Assembly: GCA_943914745.1 (NCBI GenBank) | Contig: CALUDF010000005.1 | Location: 1 to 22,976 of the forward strand | Length of the DNA stretch: 22,976 nucleotides | Direction: 5' to 3' | DNA from: an uncultured Bacteriovorax sp. | GTDB taxonomy: Bacteria; Bdellovibrionota; Bacteriovoracia; Bacteriovoracales; Bacteriovoracaceae | Shown: positions 16,601-22,976 of the stretch, one piece after another | How positions within the stretch are numbered: position 1 is the stretch's first letter | Layout: each line of letters starts with the position of its first letter | Program-made: the position numbers and the translations under genes | The notes under the pieces: model-generated | Database searches by the model: none | The model's input: only the letters and a program-made list of their open reading frames with translations | What the model was told of the DNA's origin: nothing

Positions 16601-18384
16601 AAGTTCAAAGCTGCGCACCTGTTCTTGAAAATCCAGTAGAAAAAAAAGAGGTTCAGGCTTTCATTCCCGTTCCAGTCATGAATTCACAAGTCGCTTCTTC
16701 TGGAGTGGAGTCAATAATTAATCGCCAGTTGGAGTTGATGTCACAACAAATGATCTTACTAGGCATTCCCTCGGCCAAAAAAACAGTGGAAGCCTCACTT
16801 CCAGAAGAAACCATAAAAGCAAAAACCAACGTGACCAATCTAAAAGAAGCCTTTGGGGCCCAGGCAAGAATCGTCGCAGAAAAAAACACTGAATTAAAAC
16901 TTTTGGAAAACCCAAAAATAAAAAAATTCTTTGTAGAGTACACTGATAAAACAAAAGCTTCAAAAAAATTCACCCAGGACAACCGAAAGAATCATGCGGA
17001 CCCAAGAGTCGTGACGGGATTTCGGCCAGAGAGTAAGGAAATCGTCTATCCCATCGTCATAAAAAAATCTTATCTCCAGACGCTTTGGGATTTAGACGAC
17101 AACAAATACATCGACATGACTTGTGGGTTTGGTTCCAATTTTTTTGGCAATGGCAATGAGAGAATTAAGAAGTATGTCCTTCGCCAGATTGAAGAAGGAG
17201 TGGAGCTTGGGCCACAGCACCCCTTGGTCGAGAGCGTCTCTCAACTGGTGAATGAATTAACTGGAAACGAAAGGACTGCTTTTTGTAACACTGGTTCTGA
17301 GGCAGTTTTGGGAGCAATGAGAGTTGCCAGAACCGTGACGGGAAGGCAGAAGATCGTGGTTTTTAGTGGCTCTTATCATGGGATTAATGACGAGGTTATC
17401 TTACGAGGGGCCAAGAATGGGAAATCTTACCCCGCGGCACCGGGAATTAATGGCGAAGCGGTTTCTCACATGATTGTACTAGATTATGGAACAGCTGAGT
17501 CGTTGCAAAAAATAAAAGAGATCGCCCATGAAGTGGCCGCGGTTTTAGTTGAACCGGTGCAAAGCAGGCGTTCAGATTTTCATCCTGCTGAGTTTTTAAA
17601 AGAGGTCAGAAAAATCACATTGGAGTCTAATACTTGTTTAATCTTTGATGAAATCATCACTGGTTTTAGAATCCATCCGGCAGGGGCCCAAGGCCATTTT
17701 GGAATCCGTGCAGATCTATGCACCTATGGAAAGATTGTTGGAGGAGGAATGCCCATTGGTATTATCTCTGGAAAGTCAGAATATATGGACGCTCTGGATG
17801 GAGGTCATTGGGAATATGGAGATGAGTCAACTCCAACAGTGGGAGTGACCTATTTTGCAGGAACTTTTGTGCGTCATCCGCTAGCACTTGCGGCCGCTCA
17901 AGGTGCACTCGAGATTTTAAAAGAGGGCGGGATTCTTCGCTTGCAAAAACTCAATAGGATGGCCCAAGAATTTGTAGATGATTTGAACTCATTTTTATCA
18001 GCAGAAGAAGCTCCCATCAAGATGGACAACTTTGGTTCATTGATGAAGCCTAAGTGGAAATCCGACGTAAATGGTGGGGAAATTCTTTTTGCCCTCCTCA
18101 GATTTAGAGGAGTTCACGTCTATGACGGGTTTCCGTGGTTTGTGAATCTCGCTCATACAGAAGAAGAATTGGCAGAAGTTTTGAATGCATTTAAGGAGTC
18201 CGTCAGAGCGATGCAGGATATGGGGCTATTTACCAAGAAAGAACAAAACATCGCATTGGACCTGAAAGTCTTCGATCAAAAAGGTGCACCCATGGTTGGG
18301 GCAAAAATCGGAAGAGATGAAGAAGGCAATCCTGCGTGGTTTGTCGAAGACCCAAAAAAAGCAGGTGAGTTCTACCAACTTTAA
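11935..18384 (+). CDS. Hybrid NRPS-PKS megasynthase, A-T-KS-AT-ACP-aminotransferase
   Basis: This 2149-residue cytoplasmic assembly-line protein has, in order: an adenylation domain (1-490), carrier domain with Ser539, ketosynthase (599-1025; Cys768, His904, His944), malonyl-type acyltransferase (1115-1410; GHSIG with Ser1207), ACP with Ser1514, a linker, and a class III PLP aminotransferase (1665-2110; Lys1933). No C domain precedes the A domain, so it is a starter protein. There is no KR, DH or ER, which leaves the beta-ketone for the aminotransferase. This matches the beta-amination logic of mycosubtilin (MycA) and microcystin (McyE) synthetases. The TTG start is chosen because FIHSLFEMKADQMGDAIAL is the normal A-domain opening and AGGA lies 8 bases upstream; ATG codons at 11959 and 11974 would trim it. 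The end (GNPAWFVEDP, then a short tail) is the linker that usually precedes a C domain in the same chain. The next gene continues in the same frame after one stop. Confidence 0.94.
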   Translation: MFIHSLFEMKADQMGDAIALRMGERACSYAELEKISNQIAHVLKSQNVLPGDVVGVSMKRSFELVATVMAILKNGAAYLPLDPDYPLERLKFMVAHSRVSRVVTHEIFADLFIDSRADVLCFEKMHLEESFNKRLCIEAKNIDLAYVIYTSGSTGNPKGVAMNHKALVNLIEWQNEQTIHKETVTLQFTPLSFDVHFQEIFSTLLMGGELVLISEELRLDTPSLLRELIRKNVNRLFLPYVALNHLSEVALAHNLIPTKLKEVTTAGEQLKVTTHIRNFFKRMEDAFLYNHYGPSESHVVTSLTLEGDPDLWPDLPTIGKAIKNSSIHILDLDLNQVVSGIEGDIYLSGVCLANGYLHSPEITSERFIQHEKWGRLYKTGDIGFLAKDGNIVFLGRKDGQVKIRGYRIELGEIEVSLLRQKNVDGGAVKTLEFGGEHIICAYITGSAETSELREKLREELPDYMMPSHFIKIPHIPLTPSGKVDYKNLPLPKSTRPELSVEYAPAENEEHARLLKLWTKYLKIQGIGIDDNFFDLGGNSLMAIKILIDINLSSKKELTVLNLFELPTIRKIAAFIHDQRDELDDFLERQNHNSSSLSNDIAVIGMTGRFPGAQNIDEFWMNLIDVKSSIRTFSKHEVNPRIHEEFTSDPNYVFSEGAYPGEKSFDYKFFGMTPREAELMDPQQRKFLELTHECLEIAGYAPDSVQGSIGIFAGMGNSKYGELVKAHPEKVKTIGDFNVMLGLEKDYLASRVAFKLNLKGPALSIHTACSTSLVAIIEAVKSLRLKNCDMALAGGISISGTPRSGHLFQEGGILSKDGECRSFDSEASGTLFTDGAGVVVLKRLADAQRDGDHILAVVKGVGINNDGSHKMSFTAPSIMGQAQAILLAQRDANVTADTIGFIEGHGTATPVGDPIEVEALTKAFRKTTPFKKYCYLGSLKSNLGHLTGAAGVAGFIKAVKVIKTGLIPGTAHFQKPNPLLNLEDSPFIITNATSSFPQSQGLRRAGVSSFGVGGTNAHVIIEEYKGDLQTNKMDESPTLFKISAKTKKQSDLMAEELKEFLRKSDVSDWKKIAYTLETGRRDYRYRSFLSISTPDDLEKINKTNSAKGEFLKKPELVFMFPGQGSHYKQMGKGLYETNSVFRDLFDQCCTLINKYLPYNIKEVIFSESSEKNLDNTFYSQPAIFIVEYSLAMTLVALGLKPDKCLGHSIGEFVAATINGVFSLEDGLRAIAKRAEIMQSLPAGMMISVAMPEKELRQRLKNFELDVAAVNGANSCVVSGEVGAILTFKELLAQEAVASVELKTSHAFHSRMMKPALDAYKQFLQDLTLNKPTTPMFSTVTTHLESDLFSQADYWAKHMVETVRFSQTLKQALKQENILFLEVGTRNILSHLAKKEIIATDATAQIVTLMGASFHNEAASFNRALGELWLTGLKVTSPGIQFQESDRRKVVAPVYIFEENEIWLDHQSDTLNEEKPMSEKITTLEKRLIDIFESSSGMEIRHLGSDSTFLEMGMDSLFLTQAALILKKELKVSITFRQLMEDYVSIKDLATYLVDKVEVQSCAPVLENPVEKKEVQAFIPVPVMNSQVASSGVESIINRQLELMSQQMILLGIPSAKKTVEASLPEETIKAKTNVTNLKEAFGAQARIVAEKNTELKLLENPKIKKFFVEYTDKTKASKKFTQDNRKNHADPRVVTGFRPESKEIVYPIVIKKSYLQTLWDLDDNKYIDMTCGFGSNFFGNGNERIKKYVLRQIEEGVELGPQHPLVESVSQLVNELTGNERTAFCNTGSEAVLGAMRVARTVTGRQKIVVFSGSYHGINDEVILRGAKNGKSYPAAPGINGEAVSHMIVLDYGTAESLQKIKEIAHEVAAVLVEPVQSRRSDFHPAEFLKEVRKITLESNTCLIFDEIITGFRIHPAGAQGHFGIRADLCTYGKIVGGGMPIGIISGKSEYMDALDGGHWEYGDESTPTVGVTYFAGTFVRHPLALAAAQGALEILKEGGILRLQKLNRMAQEFVDDLNSFLSAEEAPIKMDNFGSLMKPKWKSDVNGGEILFALLRFRGVHVYDGFPWFVNLAHTEEELAEVLNAFKESVRAMQDMGLFTKKEQNIALDLKVFDQKGAPMVGAKIGRDEEGNPAWFVEDPKKAGEFYQL
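13729..16584 (+). other. PKS extension module KS-AT-ACP, malonyl-specific
   Basis: The KS has HTACSTSL (Cys768), EGHGTATPVGDP (His904) and NLGHLTGAAG (His944), so it should be active. The AT has FPGQGSH, GHSIGEF (Ser1207) and the HAFH motif (1304-1307) that marks malonyl-CoA choice, not methylmalonyl. The ACP has EMGMDSL with Ser1514. No reductive or methyl-transfer domain is present between AT and ACP. Confidence 0.9.
16912..18384 (+). other. Class III PLP aminotransferase domain (beta-amination)
   Basis: The domain is introduced by the typical KASKKFTQ/ADPR/GFRPESKEIVYPI run, followed by FCNTGSEAV (1783-1791), SGSYHG (1811-1816), FDEIITGF with Asp1905 for the pyridine nitrogen, and YGKIVGGGMPIG with the Schiff-base Lys1933. 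It is related to glutamate-1-semialdehyde aminomutase and to the AMT domains of MycA and McyE, which replace an ACP-bound beta-ketone with an amine. Its key residues look intact. Confidence 0.88.
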
Positions 18385-18388
18385 AGGA
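18383..18388 (+). promoter_or_regulatory. Ribosome binding site overlapping the stop of the NRPS-PKS gene
   Basis: AAAGGA (18383-18388) includes the last bases of the TAA stop and sits 5 bases before the ATG at 18394. It favours that ATG over the one at 18388, which lies inside the site and has nothing upstream of it. Coupled reinitiation is likely. Confidence 0.65.
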
Positions 18389-18393
18389 TGAGA

Positions 18394-21300
18394 ATGGAAG
18401 GAAAAACGTTAGGACATGAAGGCTTAAAAAACAAAGTCAGCTACAACCCGTTTGCTGGCGGGGCCCTCTCAAAAGCCGTTCCATCGACAGAAGGGCAAAG
18501 AGAGATTTGGTCTTCAATGATCATGGATAAGGAAGCGACTCTTTCTTATAACGAATCCCTCGCTCTTGAGATCGAGGGCGATTTTCGCTTTGATATTTTC
18601 GATTTGGCCTATCAGGAATTAATCAAGAGACACGATGCTCTGCGCTCCGTCTTTAGCCTTGATGGAAAAACATTTTTCATACAGGAGTATCAATACACAC
18701 CGGCAAAAAAACTTGATTACTCTTTGAAAAACAGAAGTGACTTAGAGGTTCTGAAAAAAAAAGAAGTCCAGCTTAAATATGACCTGGTTAAGGGTCCATG
18801 CCATCGCATGAGTGTCGTTAAGACGTCTAAAGAAACCCATACCGTTTTATTTTCCGCCCATCATATCGTGTGTGATGGATGGTCAATGAGCGTTCTCTTA
18901 ACTGACTTGAGTAATATATATTCATCACTTATTCGAGGAGAGTCGCTCGCTCTTAAAGAAGCCCCCCAGTTCTCAGACTATGCGATCCTCGAGCACAGAA
19001 ATGGGCCTAACCAAAAAGATAAAGCCTATTGGCTTAGGGAGTTCAAGGAGCCTCTTCTTAGTGAAGCATTCCCCATAGATTTTAAAAGGCCAAGTTTCAG
19101 AACTTTTAATAGCACCCGCTATGATGTCGCCATCCCTCTTGACACCGTCATGGGAATGAAAAAACTAGGAAGTCTGGAAGGATGTAGTTTTTATAGCACG
19201 CTCATTTCAGCGTTTACCCTTTTACTTTATAAACTCAATCCCTCTGAAGACATTGTCGTAGGGATGGCCTCTGCTTCTCAGCCTGCTCTGGAACAAAATA
19301 ACCTTGTCGGACATATGGTCAATCTTCTTCCTCTGCGAACGAGAATGAAAGAAAATCTTCCTTTTAATCAATGGATGAAGTCGGTGCGCTCAAAAATGCT
19401 CGATGCCTTTGATCACCAGTTTTACTCTTATGGCCCTTTGGTTAAAGATCTAAATCTCAAACGCGACCCATCTCGAATGCCACTTCTCAATGTCGTCTTT
19501 AACATTGATCAACAAGCGCCCGATCAAGGATTGAAGTTTCAAGACTTGAGAGCTTCTTATACAACGACGGGAAGAGATTATGACAATTTTGAAATCTTCA
19601 TCAATGCTGTAAGTTTTAAAGATAATCTTATTTTGGAGTGCCAGTACAATACCAATCTCTTTAGTGCTTCGACTATTGAGAACTGGATGGCCTCTTTTAT
19701 AGAACTTATGAATCACATTATCCTTAATCCATCAAAAGCAATTAATGAGATAGAGCTTCCTTATCTAAAGATTTCAAAGGGAGTTAGCGTTCAAAAGGAC
19801 ACTGAAAACCCACAGGCCTTGGTGAGAAACCCACAAGTTGAAGAGAAAATTAAAGCCATTTGGAGCAAAGTGCTTTTAAATCAGGATGTCTTAGTCGATG
19901 ATAACTTTTTTGCCATTGGTGGACATTCACTCTTGGCCATAGAAGCAGCGGCCCTTCTGCAAAAAGAGTTCAAGATGGAGTTTTCCATCAAAGATATTTT
20001 TGAAAACCCGACGATCTTGGCCCTTTCGCATAAAATTGGGAGCGGGCTAAAAAATCCCAAAGAAAATCTTCCCACTCTTCTTGCTCAGGCCCTCAATTCG
20101 GCCAATGTCAGCCACAATCAAATGCAGGTGTGGTACTTAGAAGAAATGCATCCCCACACGCTCATGCATAACCTGCCGGCGTCTATCAGAATCAAGGCGA
20201 AGGTCGATGCAGAAGCGCTGGAGAAAACACTTCATTTCATTATTGAGCGCCATCCGTCTTTGCGCACATCCATTGTCGTAGAAAATGGAGTTCCCGTTCA
20301 AAAGGTTTTAGATAAAACGCTCCCACGTTTTAGACCGAAACTTGAAGTGATTAAAGCCTCTGAAGAGAGGATTGTCGATTTGCTCAACATTGAGGCCCGT
20401 TTTGTTTTCAATAAAGGAGAGCCACCTTTATTTAAAGCGAAACTCTATGAATTGGGAGCAGAAGACTATGTTTTCTTTTTCATGGTTCACCATGCGATTT
20501 GGGATGGGTGGAGTTTTGATATTTTCTTTGAAGAATTAAGCACAGTGTACTCCGCCATTTTAAAAAACGAAGCACCTCTTTTCACAAAAGATCCGGAGAT
20601 TACTTACGCGGATTACAGTTCATGGCTGCACAATCTAATCACTGAGAAAATCCTCAATAAGCAGATAGCGTATTGGGAAGAGAAGCTCAAAGGACCACTG
20701 CCCATTCTCGATCTTCCTCTGGATTATAAACGTCCACTCATGATGTCCCATGAAGGATCAACTTTTCCTTTCGTGCTCGCTCCACAACTGGATAGGGATC
20801 TTCGCGATTACGCTAAAAAACAAAACACGTCGCTCTTTAATGTTTTGCTTACGGCCTTTAAGGTGACCTTGGCCCGCTACAGTGGTCTGGATGATATTAT
20901 TGTAGGTCTTCCCGTGAGAGGAAGATCTCATCCCGAGATCATGCAGACGATAGGTTATTTTGTAAACACGGTGGCCTTGCGCACTTCTGTGAATTTGAAC
21001 TTGTCGTTTGAGGATAATTTAAAAAATGTCGGTGAGACGTGTGTTGAGGCCTTTGATAATCAACTCATTCCTTTCCAAATTGTCTTGAGTAAGGTCAATG
21101 ACTCTAGGGACACCGGACGGACTCCTGTTTTTCAAACATTTTTCTCTTATCAGGATGTCAGTAACCGTGCAGCCGAACTCAATGGAGCACCATACACTCA
21201 AATCAATATTGATAAGGCCTCAACCCATACCGACCTGGATTTATGGATTAAGACCAGCGATAAAAAAATAGAGGGGGCTTTTGAATTTAGAAAAGACCTC

Positions 21301-22976
21301 TTTAAGGAAATTTCTATTAAGCGCTTTGCCGAATGCTTTTTATTTGCCTTGGAGAACGTGGTCAAAGGGGAAAAAAAGCCGCTGAATATTTTGCGGTCCA
21401 TTCCAGAAACTCAAGAAGAAGTGATCATGAAGACGTGGAATAACACGTGGTCAAGCAATCAAGAATTAAAACCTTTCCATTTGTTGATAAAAGAGCAGGC
21501 AAGGCTAAATCCTGATCAGGTCGCAATTGAGTCTAGTGGTGGAAGCTTAAGCTATTCAGAGCTGGAAATGATGTCAACCAGAGTGGCCAATGCCCTCATT
21601 GAAAAAGGAGTTGGCAGGGGAAGTCTTGTGGGGATTTCTCTGAAAAGAACACTTCAGTTGCTCCCTGCGATTCTTGGTGTTCTAAAAACTGGAGCGGGTT
21701 ACGTTCCTCTTGACCCCAGCTTTCCTAGTGAGCGCCTAGATTACATGATTGAAAATAGCACTCCGAAAGTTTTAATTACAGAAGAGTCCCTGATTTCAAG
21801 ATTTACTCACGCAGGAGAAAAAGTACTTCTCTCGCAAATGATCCGCGATTCGCGTTTTGATCGTCCACTAAAAGAAGTTCACCACTCATTGAAAGACACA
21901 GTATATGTCATTTACACCTCAGGAAGCACTGGAAATCCAAAAGGTGTCGAGCTTACTCACGGGTCAGTGGCAAATTTTCTCCTCTCCATGAAAGAGATGG
22001 TTGGGTTTTGCCCAAGTGATAAGGTGCTTGCTGTGACGACGTTGAGTTTTGATATTGCCGTTTTGGAGCTCTATCTTCCCCTCATTTCTGGGGGGACTGT
22101 TTTTCTTGCGACCACTACAGAGGCGATGGATGGGGCCATTCTCAAAACTATTTTGGAGCAAAAATCTATTTCGATGATGCAAGCGACACCTTCAACGTGG
22201 AGGCTTTTACTTACCTCTGGGTGGAGAGGTCATTCTTCACTGAAAGTTCTTTGTGGGGGAGAAGCTTTTCCTATCGATCTCGCTAAAACGCTGGTTCCTC
22301 TCTGCAAAGATGTCTGGAACATGTATGGACCGACGGAAACAACTGTTTGGTCTGCTTGCAAGAGACTCACTATGCAGGATGATTTCATTACGGTTGGAAA
22401 ACCTATTGCCAATACTTCACTGTATGTTCTTGATCACAACCGCTTCATGAAGCCCATCGGGGCAAGTGGAGAGTTATTCATTGGGGGATTAGGTCTTGCC
22501 AAAGGTTATTTTGGACGAGACGACCTGACCAATGAGCGCTTTTTGCCAGATCCTTTCATTCCGGGAGAGAAGATGTATGCGACTGGAGACGTGGCCAGAT
22601 TTACCCATGAAGGAGAGATTGAGTGTCTGGGGCGCAATGATGGGCAGGTCAAGGTCCGTGGTTACCGAATCGAATTAGGTGAGATTGAAGCTGATCTCCA
22701 ACGCCTGCCAGGAGTGAAAGAAGTAGCCGTTATAACCAATGAATACCGTCCCGGTGATGTGAGAATTTTTGCTTATCTTAGTGTAGAGTCAAAGCTTGAT
22801 ACCAATGAGAGATTTTTGCGCGAGAGTTTAAGCAAGAAGCTTCCGGCCTATATGATCCCTTCGCACTTTACCTATATGGATGTGATTCCCAAAACACTCA
22901 ATGGGAAGATTGATAAAAAATCTCTTCCTAAAGTTGTGGCCTCAAGCCCTGATGTCATTGGGGAAGAGGTTAAAGC
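18394..22976 (+). CDS. Nonribosomal peptide synthetase C-T-C-A, 3' end outside the window
   Basis: The frame stays open from 18394 to the right edge, giving at least 1527 residues. Domain order: condensation domain C1 (30-450; STEGQREIW, HHIVCDG at 156-162), carrier domain (475-545; DNFFAIGGHSL with Ser512), condensation domain C2 (570-1000; HHAIWDG at 699-705), and an adenylation domain (from about 1025) with all main core motifs through NGKIDKK (Lys1505). A T domain must lie beyond the window. C1 is followed directly by a carrier domain, with no adenylation domain between them. C1 resembles the C domains found after aminotransferase modules, so it probably accepts the beta-amino acyl chain from the upstream protein. 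The gene follows 9 bases after the upstream stop and is in the same reading frame. A pair of earlier in-frame ATG codons exists (18388, 18394); the second has the better ribosome site. Confidence 0.93.
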   Translation, partial: MEGKTLGHEGLKNKVSYNPFAGGALSKAVPSTEGQREIWSSMIMDKEATLSYNESLALEIEGDFRFDIFDLAYQELIKRHDALRSVFSLDGKTFFIQEYQYTPAKKLDYSLKNRSDLEVLKKKEVQLKYDLVKGPCHRMSVVKTSKETHTVLFSAHHIVCDGWSMSVLLTDLSNIYSSLIRGESLALKEAPQFSDYAILEHRNGPNQKDKAYWLREFKEPLLSEAFPIDFKRPSFRTFNSTRYDVAIPLDTVMGMKKLGSLEGCSFYSTLISAFTLLLYKLNPSEDIVVGMASASQPALEQNNLVGHMVNLLPLRTRMKENLPFNQWMKSVRSKMLDAFDHQFYSYGPLVKDLNLKRDPSRMPLLNVVFNIDQQAPDQGLKFQDLRASYTTTGRDYDNFEIFINAVSFKDNLILECQYNTNLFSASTIENWMASFIELMNHIILNPSKAINEIELPYLKISKGVSVQKDTENPQALVRNPQVEEKIKAIWSKVLLNQDVLVDDNFFAIGGHSLLAIEAAALLQKEFKMEFSIKDIFENPTILALSHKIGSGLKNPKENLPTLLAQALNSANVSHNQMQVWYLEEMHPHTLMHNLPASIRIKAKVDAEALEKTLHFIIERHPSLRTSIVVENGVPVQKVLDKTLPRFRPKLEVIKASEERIVDLLNIEARFVFNKGEPPLFKAKLYELGAEDYVFFFMVHHAIWDGWSFDIFFEELSTVYSAILKNEAPLFTKDPEITYADYSSWLHNLITEKILNKQIAYWEEKLKGPLPILDLPLDYKRPLMMSHEGSTFPFVLAPQLDRDLRDYAKKQNTSLFNVLLTAFKVTLARYSGLDDIIVGLPVRGRSHPEIMQTIGYFVNTVALRTSVNLNLSFEDNLKNVGETCVEAFDNQLIPFQIVLSKVNDSRDTGRTPVFQTFFSYQDVSNRAAELNGAPYTQINIDKASTHTDLDLWIKTSDKKIEGAFEFRKDLFKEISIKRFAECFLFALENVVKGEKKPLNILRSIPETQEEVIMKTWNNTWSSNQELKPFHLLIKEQARLNPDQVAIESSGGSLSYSELEMMSTRVANALIEKGVGRGSLVGISLKRTLQLLPAILGVLKTGAGYVPLDPSFPSERLDYMIENSTPKVLITEESLISRFTHAGEKVLLSQMIRDSRFDRPLKEVHHSLKDTVYVIYTSGSTGNPKGVELTHGSVANFLLSMKEMVGFCPSDKVLAVTTLSFDIAVLELYLPLISGGTVFLATTTEAMDGAILKTILEQKSISMMQATPSTWRLLLTSGWRGHSSLKVLCGGEAFPIDLAKTLVPLCKDVWNMYGPTETTVWSACKRLTMQDDFITVGKPIANTSLYVLDHNRFMKPIGASGELFIGGLGLAKGYFGRDDLTNERFLPDPFIPGEKMYATGDVARFTHEGEIECLGRNDGQVKVRGYRIELGEIEADLQRLPGVKEVAVITNEYRPGDVRIFAYLSVESKLDTNERFLRESLSKKLPAYMIPSHFTYMDVIPKTLNGKIDKKSLPKVVASSPDVIGEEVK
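18481..20028 (+). other. C-T module without an adenylation domain
   Basis: C1 has an intact HHxxxDG (156-162), and the carrier domain has Ser512 in the GGHS motif, so both look functional. The roughly 25-40 residues between them (about 450-475) hold no A-domain motif. The carrier must be charged by an A domain in trans or by another protein, or else the chain passes through without adding a residue. Confidence 0.85.
20101..22976 (+). other. C-A module, glycine-like adenylation pocket, truncated by the window
   Basis: C2 starts at SHNQMQVW and has HHAIWDG. The A domain shows YVIYTSGSTGNPKG (1171-1184), FDIAVLEL (1219-1226), MYGPTETT (1310-1317), YATGDVA and GRNDGQVKVRGYRIELGE. Hand alignment to the GrsA pocket gives Asp1220, Ile1221, Leu1224, Gln1263, Leu1286, Gly1288, Met1310, Val1318, Trp1319, Lys1505. 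D-I-L-Q-L-G-M-V-W-K is close to reported glycine codes of the DILQLGLIWK kind. Prediction only. Confidence 0.7.

Noticed and set aside
16653..16982. Long minus-strand open frame opposite the ACP-aminotransferase linker
   Set aside because: It is the antisense shadow of a Lys/Glu-rich coding region; no ribosome site or recognisable protein features are seen.
1..22976. CRISPR arrays, insertion sequences, tRNA or rRNA genes, phage genes
   Set aside because: No direct-repeat/spacer pattern, transposase-like protein, tRNA-like cloverleaf or rRNA stretch was noticed; almost all of the window is coding sequence for glycan and NRPS-PKS genes.

Overview
The window comes from a moderately AT-rich Gram-negative bacterium: it encodes a lipoprotein of the Wza/OPX outer-membrane polysaccharide export family, which needs an outer membrane. 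The gene style (a separately encoded CpsD-like ATPase, short spacers, A/T-ending codons) would fit a Bdellovibrionota-type predator such as a Bacteriovorax or Peredibacter relative. That placement is a guess from composition and gene content and could not be tested here.

Region 1 (1-6444, plus strand) is a polysaccharide operon. It runs: the 3' part of galE, a CpsD/Wzc-like ATPase, a Wzz-type chain-length protein, a Wzy/ligase-type membrane protein, a membrane GT2 glycosyltransferase and a GT4 glycosyltransferase. Region 2 (10064 down to 6393, minus strand) is a convergent three-gene operon with overlapping ends: a GT4 glycosyltransferase, a Wzx-type flippase and a second GT4 glycosyltransferase. 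Together they look like a Wzx/Wzy-dependent capsule, exopolysaccharide or O-antigen pathway. No initiating phosphoglycosyltransferase is seen in the window.

Region 3 (10170-22976, plus strand) starts from a short divergent intergenic region that carries a perfect 9-bp inverted repeat. Its first gene is the OPX export lipoprotein, followed by a 4'-phosphopantetheinyl transferase. Then come two giant assembly-line enzymes: a 2149-residue NRPS-PKS hybrid (A-T-KS-AT-ACP-aminotransferase) and an NRPS (C-T-C-A) that is still open at the right edge. The second NRPS covers about 4.6 kb and is easy to miss because it has no stop codon before the window ends.

The proposed route, by analogy with mycosubtilin- and microcystin-type beta-amination modules, is as follows. 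The first A domain activates a proline-like amino acid (pocket D-V-Q-F-T-A-H-V-V-K). The KS-AT-ACP module extends it with malonate. The class III aminotransferase converts the beta-ketone to a beta-amine. The chain then passes to the second protein, whose first module has C and T but no A domain, and whose second A domain has a glycine-like pocket (D-I-L-Q-L-G-M-V-W-K). Two features stand out: the in-frame stop codon that splits the line exactly at the aminotransferase/C boundary, and the placement of a polysaccharide-type exporter at the head of the operon.
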